DNA of 7,505 nt from Bacillota bacterium (GTDB lineage Bacteria > Bacillota > Clostridia > DSM-8532): NCBI GenBank assembly GCA_023426765.1, contig JAEZBW010000214.1, positions 1 through 7,505 of the forward strand, in the 5' to 3' direction. How positions within the stretch are numbered: the stretch's first letter is position 1; the number at the start of each line of letters is the position of its first letter. Under the pieces are notes generated by a model. That model did no database searches. It was not told where the DNA came from and worked only from the letters and a program-made list of their open reading frames with translations. Of this stretch, positions 1 through 5,089 are shown one piece after another. The translations under genes and the position numbers were made by a program.

Positions 1-693
1 CCCTTTAAGGCCCTGAAGCAATACCTTTCTTGACTTTTTTCCGCCTTCGCCTCCAAAGCCCAATCGCATCAGCCAGACCCGAAGGTAATACTTCTCGTTC
101 TCGGGCTTCTGCTCCGAAGGGCTGACCCGCTGTGAATCCTTTGCTCTTGCCACCATGAACGCTGCCACTTCAGCGTAGGCTTTGTTCTTGTCAGCATTGT
201 CGGAAAGGATGAATGTGAAGGTCACCTTTTCGCTGTCAAAGGCGATGCCCTTGTTGGCTTCACAACCTCCGTTTGCTTCAAAAAGAAAAATGAAATCTTC
301 CCTGCTTTCTGGCGGTTTATCGGCGAGTGCTTTCACCAACCCATCGCTGACGGAGAAGTTTGTTCCTCCAACCACTCTGTTCAACAGATACTGCTTGCTT
401 TTCAGCATGAACACCAGGTTACGGAGAGCGTTGCCGTCCATTCCATCAATGGGGACGCTGATTTCCAGGCTTGTCTTCTCCTGATCCACAAAGCCATGTT
501 CGGTGAGGAAGCTCTTCAGTTCTTCGTATCCTTCTTCGGATTCGCTTGTGATAACTCCGTTGCGGTCGATGGTCAACCCGCCCACTCTGTATGCGAAAGT
601 AGGTGGACCCATGTAGGTTTGCTCCTGACCAGTAAACTCACTTATCGCTTTAACCAGAGCCTTTCGGTTTTCGGTCTTGGTTTGTATTGTCAT
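1..693 (-). CDS. Conserved phage protein of unknown function, 'virulence-related' type (C-terminus cut off)
   Basis: The frame is open for 231 codons from the ATG at 693-691 to the window edge, so the end is missing. The start is fixed by a perfect AAGGAGGT (701-708) seven bases upstream. The protein is mixed alpha/beta in look, with no signal peptide or membrane segment. Recognisable blocks are the N-terminus MTIQTKTENRKAL, MGPPTFAYRVG (28-38), LRNLVFMLKSKQYLLNR (90-106), a KAYAEVAAFMVARAK stretch (171-185) and ENEKYYLRVWLMRLGFGG (198-215), followed by a basic end (KKSRKVLLQGLKG). From memory this matches a family common in Clostridia prophages that databases often call 'virulence-related protein'. 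I know of no demonstrated activity and no catalytic motif is visible. It lies 58 bp downstream of the cytosine methyltransferase, in the same direction, so it is probably co-transcribed with it. Confidence is high that it is a gene and low on function. Confidence 0.85.
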   Translation of the reverse strand, partial: MTIQTKTENRKALVKAISEFTGQEQTYMGPPTFAYRVGGLTIDRNGVITSESEEGYEELKSFLTEHGFVDQEKTSLEISVPIDGMDGNALRNLVFMLKSKQYLLNRVVGGTNFSVSDGLVKALADKPPESREDFIFLFEANGGCEANKGIAFDSEKVTFTFILSDNADKNKAYAEVAAFMVARAKDSQRVSPSEQKPENEKYYLRVWLMRLGFGGEGGKKSRKVLLQGLKG

Positions 694-751
694 GACCCGT
701 ACCTCCTTAAATTAATTGGTACTACATACATCACTCAGGAAGGCACATAAG

Positions 752-1885
752 TCAAGACATTATTATCTTTCTGCCAATGGCATAAACCACATTTACGGTT
801 ACTGCATTTCCAGCCTGTTTGTACAGTTGGGCATCAGAATTCACGCTGGCTGCTTTCTCAAACAAATCATCAGTGAACCCTTGAAGCCTGAAGCACTCCC
901 TCGGGGTAAGCCTTCGGATGCGTACCCGCTTGCCTTTCCAAACCACCGCTCCGTGATGATTCTCGCCAGTTTCAACCATGATCCCGTGCCTGTCTTGTTC
1001 TGTAAGGGTAAACATCGGTTCGTTGCAATCCTTTATCCGCCTACCGTTCTGCCTCTTTTCCATACGGTCCGGGGTAAGAACGGGATATGCGCCGACTTCA
1101 AGCACCGCACTGTTCACAGCGGTATGGTTCGTGACGCCGGATGTGTATTTTGCCAGAAGGCACCGTGCCTCTTTCGTTATCTTCGGCGCGCTTTTGGATT
1201 GGTCAATCAGGTAAAGGCCAGTCTTGGCTCCAAGCCCTCCCGCTTCTCCGGCAAGTGTGACCGAAACACCGGACGGATCATACACACGATAGCCCTGGCT
1301 CCCGTCTACAATCTGCTTAAGATTGCCGCTGCTCTCGGTGCCGACAGGTAGTATTTCTCGTCTGCCTCTGCTTGCAAGATGTCCGACAGTATACACTCGT
1401 TCCCTGTTCTGAGGGACTCCAAAGTTCCTGGAGTTGAAAACCTGCCATTGCACATCATACCCAGCTTCGGCCAGCTTACTGATATATTCAAAGTAGTCCC
1501 ATCCGGCATTGCTCGATAGAAGGCCCTTAACATTCTCGAGGATAACCCACTCGGGTTTATCTTCTTCCGCTTTGCCCTTGAGGAGGTCAATGAAGTTAAA
1601 AAAGAGTCCGCTTCGGTCACCGTAAAGCCCGCTTCTTCTCCCTGCAACAGAGAGGTTTTGACAAGGACTTCCCGCAGTCCATATATCTGCTTTAGGAATG
1701 TCATCTGACTGCAGTTTTGTAATGTCATTTCCATACCATTCTCCATCCGTATCATACATGGCGCGGTATGACCGCACCGCAAACTTGTCTTTCTCGCAGT
1801 AACCAATGCTCTTCATGCCAGCCAATTCAAGGCCGCGCCGGAATCCCCCGATCCCTGAAAAGAAATCAATGAAAGTTTCAACCAT
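752..1885 (-). CDS. C5-cytosine DNA methyltransferase, phage orphan type
   Basis: Transfers a methyl group from S-adenosylmethionine to carbon 5 of cytosine in a specific DNA site. The 377-aa protein has the full conserved order: motif I DFFSGIGGFRRGLE (7-20) for cofactor binding, motif IV GSPCQNLSVAGRR (72-84) with catalytic Cys75, motif VI ENV (117-119), motif VIII QNRERV (159-164), a variable target-recognition region (about 170-320), motif IX RRLTPRECFRLQGF (324-337) and motif X QAGNAV (357-362). Nothing essential is missing, so it should be active. The ATG has GAGAGGAG about nine bases upstream. No cognate endonuclease gene is in the window. Together with the adenine/N4 methyltransferase upstream this suggests protection against host restriction (inference). 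An intrinsic-terminator-like hairpin just before it could lower or gate its expression. The target site cannot be read from the sequence. Confidence 0.96.
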   Translation of the reverse strand: MVETFIDFFSGIGGFRRGLELAGMKSIGYCEKDKFAVRSYRAMYDTDGEWYGNDITKLQSDDIPKADIWTAGSPCQNLSVAGRRSGLYGDRSGLFFNFIDLLKGKAEEDKPEWVILENVKGLLSSNAGWDYFEYISKLAEAGYDVQWQVFNSRNFGVPQNRERVYTVGHLASRGRREILPVGTESSGNLKQIVDGSQGYRVYDPSGVSVTLAGEAGGLGAKTGLYLIDQSKSAPKITKEARCLLAKYTSGVTNHTAVNSAVLEVGAYPVLTPDRMEKRQNGRRIKDCNEPMFTLTEQDRHGIMVETGENHHGAVVWKGKRVRIRRLTPRECFRLQGFTDDLFEKAASVNSDAQLYKQAGNAVTVNVVYAIGRKIIMS

Positions 1886-1904
1886 CGGCGCCCGCTCCTC
1901 TCAT

Positions 1905-1932
1905 AAAGAAAAGGCACGGAACACTCCATGCC
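1905..1932 (-). terminator. Intrinsic-terminator-like hairpin between the two methyltransferase genes
   Basis: On the minus strand the arms GGCATGGA and TCCGTGCC (one T-G wobble) form an 8-bp stem around a four-base loop at 1913-1932. TTTTCTTT follows immediately (1905-1912). The hairpin starts right after the stop codon of the upstream methyltransferase (1933-1935) and ends about 20 bases before the cytosine methyltransferase start. The plus strand has no T-run after the stem, so it should act only on leftward transcription. It could also act as a 3' stabilising hairpin. Confidence 0.7.
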
Positions 1933-3192
1933 TTAAGTATCTGAATTTTCAGTAAATGTTTTCTTGACCTCATCATAAGGAATACGGACCCCATCACGCA
2001 GCAGAAACACACCGGATGAATCTCCAACAGCTTCTATGAACCTGTTCACAATGACATCCACAAACTTTTCATCCAGTTCAATTCCATAACAGATTCTCCC
2101 GGTTTGTTCGCAGGCAATCAACGTTGATCCACTTCCGAGGAAAGGATCAAGTACAATGCAATTACTCATGCAGGAGTTTTGGATTGGGTATGCCATCAAG
2201 GCTACCGGCTTCATTGTAGGATGTTCCTTAGATGATTTTGGTCGATCATATTCCCAGATGGTTGTCTGCTTCCGGTCTGAATACCATTGGTGCTTGCCGC
2301 CCCTTTTCCAACCGAACAAGCACGGCTCATGCTGCCACTGATATGGAGAACGTCCAAGAACCAATGCGTTCTTTTTCCAGATACAGCAACCGGAAAGATA
2401 GAACCCTGCATCAACAAATGCTTTCCTGAAGTTCAGCCCCTGGGTATCAGCATGGAAAACATAGATGGAGGCATCGGTCTCCATGTTCTGTTCCATGTTT
2501 ACGAACGATGCAAAGAGGAATTTATAAAAGTCTGCATCCGGCATATTGTCATTCTTGATTTTCCCGGCTGTCTCCTCAACATTTACATTGTAAGGGGGGT
2601 CCGTTACTACAAGGTTGGCTTTGCGGCCATCCATAAGCGCATTAAAAGTCTCGGGCAAAGTAGAATCACCGCATACTACTCTGTGTTTTCCTATCAGCCA
2701 AATGTCTCCCCTTGCTGACATGGTAGGGTTTTTTAGAGCTGCATCCACATCGAAATCATCTTCTTTGATTTCTTTGTTATGTACTTTTGAGAACAGCTGC
2801 TCTATCTCAGGCACTTCAAAGCCTGTGAAATCTGTGTTGAAGTTTGCTGTCTGCAAGTCAACAATGAGGTCAGCCAGAAGCTGTTCGTTCCATACCCCTG
2901 TTATTTTATTCAGAGCAATGTTAAGGGCTTTAACTTTGTTCTCATCCTCAATATGGACAACAACACACTGGACTTCTGTGTATCCCAGGTCTTTGAGAAC
3001 CGTCAGCCTTTGGTGGCCGCCAATGACAGTCATATCGTAGTTCACGATGATGGGTTCCACATACCCGAATTCCAATATGGAGTTTTTGATTTTTTCGTAT
3101 TCCTTGTCCCCGGCCTTCAGCTTTTTCCTGGGGTTGTACTCTGCCGGTCGAAGAACATCAACCGCCAGCGTCTGCCATTTCATATCACTCAT
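1933..3192 (-). CDS. ParB-domain / beta-class N6-adenine or N4-cytosine DNA methyltransferase fusion
   Basis: Methylates an exocyclic amino group of adenine or cytosine in DNA. The 419-aa protein has two parts. Residues about 8-95 form a ParB/Srx-like domain (LRPAEYNPRKK; VIGGHQRLTVLKDLG with the GHQR signature at 59-62). Residues about 160-390 are the methyltransferase: the catalytic DPPY tetrad at 198-201, HPTMKPV at 324-330, and the cofactor motif DPFLGSGST at 349-357. The catalytic motif precedes the cofactor motif, which is beta-class order. DPPY alone does not separate N6-adenine from N4-cytosine. The start ATG overlaps the upstream stop as ATGA and has GGAGGT five bases upstream, so translation is coupled to the helix-turn-helix gene. 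ParB-methyltransferase fusions are common on phages and plasmids. The ParB part may bind DNA or a nucleotide (inference). No restriction partner is visible. Confidence 0.95.
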   Translation of the reverse strand: MSDMKWQTLAVDVLRPAEYNPRKKLKAGDKEYEKIKNSILEFGYVEPIIVNYDMTVIGGHQRLTVLKDLGYTEVQCVVVHIEDENKVKALNIALNKITGVWNEQLLADLIVDLQTANFNTDFTGFEVPEIEQLFSKVHNKEIKEDDFDVDAALKNPTMSARGDIWLIGKHRVVCGDSTLPETFNALMDGRKANLVVTDPPYNVNVEETAGKIKNDNMPDADFYKFLFASFVNMEQNMETDASIYVFHADTQGLNFRKAFVDAGFYLSGCCIWKKNALVLGRSPYQWQHEPCLFGWKRGGKHQWYSDRKQTTIWEYDRPKSSKEHPTMKPVALMAYPIQNSCMSNCIVLDPFLGSGSTLIACEQTGRICYGIELDEKFVDVIVNRFIEAVGDSSGVFLLRDGVRIPYDEVKKTFTENSDT

Positions 3193-3668
3193 GTTTGACC
3201 TCCAATTAAACGAGCCGGGCTTTTGTATGGCTCCCGGCCTTCTTCTTCGCGCCAGAACCTGTCATGCACATAACAGTCATGGCTGCAGTATTTTCTGGTT
3301 TTGTTTCCGTAGACAGAGAACGCCTTTGCGCAATAAGCGCAGGCTTTTTCATACACAGCCGCTTTCCTTATTTCCATAACTTCGGGATGGTTCGCCCACC
3401 ATTCCCGTCTGCATGCATCCGAGCAGAACTTCTTCTTGCGTCCTGTCTTTGGCTGCGCAGTTGTTTTGCCGCATGCCAGGCAAGCTTTGCCCTGCTGCAT
3501 TTGCTCCTTTATGTTCAGGGTCACCTCTGCGGCGAATCCATCCAGGCAGTGGGCCTTGCAATGATTCCGGACCGCATCCCTGCTCATGCCGACAACGGAG
3601 GCAATGGCACGGTAGCCTGCTCCCTTCATGCGGAGTTCCCGTATTTGTTTTGCTTGAATGCCAGTCAT
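3189..3668 (-). CDS. Helix-turn-helix protein with two Cys4 zinc-knuckle-like clusters
   Basis: A 159-aa predicted DNA-binding protein. Residues about 4-40 (AKQIRELRMKGAGYRAIASVVGMSRDAVRNHCK) form a helix-turn-helix like those of sigma-region-4 or resolvase-type proteins. Two similar Cys clusters follow: C63-x2-C66 with C82-x3-C86, and C110-x2-C113 with C128-x3-C132, each fit for one zinc. The C-terminus is charged. Such proteins in Clostridia prophages are often auto-annotated as 'RNA polymerase sigma-70 subunit', but no core-binding region is present, so I do not accept that role. The frame stays open upstream to a TTG at 3713. I chose the ATG at 3668 because AAAGGA lies nine bases before it and the helix-turn-helix starts just after it. 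The upstream starts either crowd the GGAG or sit too far from it. It heads the methyltransferase pair and may regulate that operon or bind the adjacent G/C-rich region (inference). Confidence 0.85.
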   Translation of the reverse strand: MTGIQAKQIRELRMKGAGYRAIASVVGMSRDAVRNHCKAHCLDGFAAEVTLNIKEQMQQGKACLACGKTTAQPKTGRKKKFCSDACRREWWANHPEVMEIRKAAVYEKACAYCAKAFSVYGNKTRKYCSHDCYVHDRFWREEEGREPYKSPARLIGGQT

Positions 3669-3698
3669 AACCTCACATCCTTTACTGAAAAATTGCAT

Positions 3699-3731
3699 GA
3701 AAAAAGACTGCAAACTCCTGCGTTTGAGCAG
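3699..3731 (-). terminator. Weak hairpin plus T-run upstream of the helix-turn-helix gene
   Basis: On the minus strand CAAAC pairs with GTTTG around a GCAGGA loop, extended by CTG/CAG after a two-base bulge (3708-3731). TCTTTTTTC follows (3699-3707). The stem is short and interrupted, so termination would be partial at best. It lies 31 bases before the chosen start codon at 3668, where an attenuator would fit. Confidence 0.3.
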
Positions 3732-3830
3732 TTGTTTTACAGCCTTTTTGGTAACAATCCGGCGAAACGTGCATCGCGACTTTCGTTGATTTGTTTAGTC
3801 ACTCCCGCTTTTCCCGGGCCTCAAGGGGTA

Positions 3831-3915
3831 TCCCCCCTATCAAATTCTGCGATTTTTCACGCGAAGGGGGGCAGCGGTTACAGCCATGCGGGTTTCAGAG
3901 ATTTGTTCCCCCCTA
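3831..3915. repeat. Two direct copies of TAGGGGGGA flanking an opposed C6 run
   Basis: On the minus strand the 9-mer TAGGGGGGA occurs at 3915-3907 and at 3839-3831, spaced 76 bp. Between them, at 3871-3866, is CCCCCC on the same strand. The C run can pair with either G run but not both, giving two mutually exclusive stems. The upstream copy is extended by further G runs (GGGCGGGGTAGGGGGG), which may also favour a G-quadruplex in single-stranded form. Confidence 0.6.
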
Positions 3916-3932
3916 CCCCGCCCATTTCACCT

Positions 3933-3946
3933 TTACCCCGGGGTAA
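3933..3946. repeat. 14-bp perfect palindrome TTACCCCGGGGTAA
   Basis: A perfect two-fold symmetric site 40 bp past the end of the HNH gene. It could be a dimer-binding operator or part of a packaging site. Its core is all G/C with AT ends. No second exact copy was noticed in the window. Confidence 0.6.
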
Positions 3947-3985
3947 GTTTCGTTTCATAGAACAAAATTTGTAGAAAAACTATTT

Positions 3986-4357
3986 TCAAAACTTATATTC
4001 CTGGTATCTGTCCTCGGTCATCGTCTTTCTATCATGGCACGGTTTGCAAAGCGGCTGCCAGTTGCTCACATCCCAGAACAATTCTTTGTCGCCACGATGA
4101 GGGACGATGTGGTCAACCACCGTTGCTCCGACAAGTAAACCTTGATCCAAGCACTTCACACACAGAGGGTGTGCTTTAAGGAACCTGGAACGAGCCTTGC
4201 GCCATCTGCTGTCGTAGCCCTTTTCTCTTGTGGTCTTTACATTATTCTTATGTAATACAACATGTCCTTCACAGTACCTTGCCCCTGATGGAATTAACTG
4301 GTTACACCCTGGATGCTTGCACGGTTTCTTTGGTTTGCTGGGCAATTGTTTCACCAC
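3986..4357 (-). CDS. Phage HNH endonuclease
   Basis: A 123-aa metal-dependent DNA nuclease of the kind that works with terminase in phage DNA packaging. The N-terminal part has a C13, C18, C29, H32 set that could bind zinc. The HNH core follows: C66-x2-C69, VDHIVPH (81-87) with His83 as the likely general base, SNW with Asn99, and C104-x2-C107-His108. The two CxxC pairs should hold the structural zinc of the beta-beta-alpha-metal fold. RWRKAR (51-56) is typical of this subgroup. Start is a GTG with AGGTGG eleven bases upstream; no ATG lies near. Genes of this type usually sit directly before the small terminase gene and cos site. Here they are followed by a G/C-run-rich non-coding block and a methyltransferase cluster, so terminase, if present, must lie further left. 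Confidence 0.93.
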   Translation of the reverse strand: MVKQLPSKPKKPCKHPGCNQLIPSGARYCEGHVVLHKNNVKTTREKGYDSRWRKARSRFLKAHPLCVKCLDQGLLVGATVVDHIVPHRGDKELFWDVSNWQPLCKPCHDRKTMTEDRYQEYKF

Positions 4358-4368
4358 CTATGGAAAAG

Positions 4369-4376
4369 CCACCTCA
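4369..4376 (-). promoter_or_regulatory. Ribosome binding site deciding the GTG start of the HNH gene
   Basis: TGAGGTGG on the minus strand, eleven bases before the GTG at 4357. It is the only Shine-Dalgarno-like sequence near and supports the non-ATG start. The rather long spacer suggests moderate translation. Confidence 0.6.
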
Positions 4377-4425
4377 GTTTTCTCCGAGATGGCTTTCATT
4401 ATTGCTCTATTATAATTAAAACATA

Positions 4426-4866
4426 TTACCTAACTCTCATTCTATCACATTTACTCTCATCTTTTGGGATAACCACATTCTTTAGAGCTTTTTCATGAAT
4501 TCTGAATATGTGCTGTAAGCTATACCCCATATCTACAGCAATTTGTTCCCATGTCTTAAAGCATAAATACCGAAGCTCCAAAAGAGTATGATGCTCAGTG
4601 TTCTGGATTTGCTTTATGAGAGACACTATCTCCCTTTTCAGGTCCACAAGAGTATCGATATCCTGATTTATCTCAGTTTCCAAATCTACCATTTTCGCAA
4701 TGATGCCTTCCATGGATTGCACATTGCGAGTACCACTGACCGGTGTGTCATTAAGTGTAGATGTCGCTTTGGTTGCCAATTCACGCAGCGACATAATCTG
4801 CTCCAATTTGCTGTTGATCCTTTGGTCAATCCGGTATGCCTGGGAAAGGTATTGTTTAACATTCAT
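4426..4866 (-). CDS. Sigma-4-like (DUF1492/ArpU-type) phage transcriptional regulator
   Basis: A 146-aa predicted regulator. Residues about 1-90 are long charged helices with coiled-coil-like spacing (MNVKQYLSQAYRIDQRINSK; LETEINQDIDTLVDLKREIVSLI). Residues 96-128 (LELRYLCFKTWEQIAVDMGYSLQHIFRIHEKAL) form a helix-turn-helix like sigma factor region 4. This matches phage proteins with a long N-terminal helix pair and a sigma-4-like end, of which ArpU-type proteins are thought to control late genes. The frame extends upstream to 4941, but the ATG at 4866 has AAGGAG nine bases before it and matches the family's usual beginning. It overlaps the Cys-rich gene by 11 bp. Its place between replication and packaging genes fits a switch to late transcription (inference). 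Confidence 0.85.
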   Translation of the reverse strand: MNVKQYLSQAYRIDQRINSKLEQIMSLRELATKATSTLNDTPVSGTRNVQSMEGIIAKMVDLETEINQDIDTLVDLKREIVSLIKQIQNTEHHTLLELRYLCFKTWEQIAVDMGYSLQHIFRIHEKALKNVVIPKDESKCDRMRVR

Positions 4867-5089
4867 GATCGATATCTCCTTCTCGCCAGGGATATCTTCC
4901 TTTGTAATAAGTATCCGAAATATATTTCTGATCCACTTCATCCAAAGAAGATATCCGAGTATATGCCTTTTTTACACTCTCTTTAAGTTCCATGGAGGTT
5001 TTTATGAAAGTGCAGCTTTTTCCAGTACATTTTCCAACAGTAAGTATTCTGCACTGATTGTTTTTATTTGCATAACAGGTTTTACTCAT
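4856..5089 (-). CDS. Small Cys-rich phage protein, function unknown
   Basis: A 77-aa protein. The N-terminal third is Cys-rich, with C5-x7-C13-x7-C21-x4-C26 (MSKTCYANKNNQCRILTVGK, then CTGKSC), followed by a charged helical part (ELKESVKKAYTRISSLDEVD) and a Tyr-rich acidic end finishing in Cys77. Four regularly placed cysteines suggest one bound zinc. I recall similar small proteins in Clostridia prophages but no known role. It starts inside the end of the SNF2-type gene (8-bp overlap) with GGGGGAG seven bases before the ATG, and its stop overlaps the next start by 11 bp. Tight packing on both sides and a good ribosome site argue strongly that it is translated. Confidence 0.8.
   Translation of the reverse strand: MSKTCYANKNNQCRILTVGKCTGKSCTFIKTSMELKESVKKAYTRISSLDEVDQKYISDTYYKGRYPWREGDIDHEC
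4876..4881 (-). promoter_or_regulatory. Ribosome binding site deciding the start of the sigma-4-like gene
   Basis: AAGGAG on the minus strand, nine bases before the ATG at 4866. The upstream in-frame ATG at 4941 has no comparable site, so the shorter protein is preferred. Confidence 0.7.

Larger units (their letters stand above)
3669..3985. other. 317-bp non-coding block, G/C-run rich; cos-site or leader candidate
   Basis: No credible gene lies between the HNH stop and the helix-turn-helix start. Small minus-strand frames (26 codons from 3958; 21 codons from a GTG near 3802) lack ribosome sites. The stretch carries homopolymer runs C6 (3832-3837), G6 (3866-3871) and C6 (3908-3913), a GGGG-TAT-CCCC inverted repeat (3825-3835), CCCGGG (3813-3818) and the 14-bp perfect palindrome at 3933-3946. 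The flanks are ordinary AT-richer sequence. Phage HNH proteins of this class are known to work with terminase at cohesive-end sites and are usually encoded beside them, so a cos site is my leading reading. A structured leader for the methyltransferase operon is the alternative. Terminase itself is not in the window. Confidence 0.45.

Noticed and set aside
716..1351. 211-codon open frame on the plus strand
   Set aside because: It lies antisense to the cytosine methyltransferase, whose conserved motifs fix the coding strand and frame.
1306..1806. 166-codon open frame on the minus strand
   Set aside because: It is an out-of-frame overlap inside the cytosine methyltransferase with no recognisable motif and no ribosome site.
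3189..3668. Annotating the helix-turn-helix protein as an RNA polymerase sigma factor
   Set aside because: It has only one helix-turn-helix and two zinc-type Cys clusters; no sigma region 2 is present.
3738..3803. 21-codon minus-strand GTG frame (VTKQINESRDARFAGLLPKRL), possible remnant of a terminase or leader peptide
   Set aside because: The GGGAG lies too close to the GTG to act as ribosome site, and the peptide is too short to link to any family.
3880..3958. 26-codon minus-strand frame MKRNLPRGKGEMGG...
   Set aside because: No Shine-Dalgarno sequence, very short, and made from the G-run-rich DNA; low-complexity Gly content fits chance.
3264..3974. 236-codon open frame on the plus strand across the helix-turn-helix gene and the non-coding block
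   Set aside because: It is largely antisense to a conserved gene, has a composition rich in Cys, Phe, Ser and Pro as expected of a shadow frame, no ribosome site, and opposes every supported gene.
4409..4414. TATAAT on the minus strand as a promoter for the HNH gene
   Set aside because: The sequence 16-18 bases upstream does not resemble TTGACA and there is no extended -10 element; AT-rich chance match.
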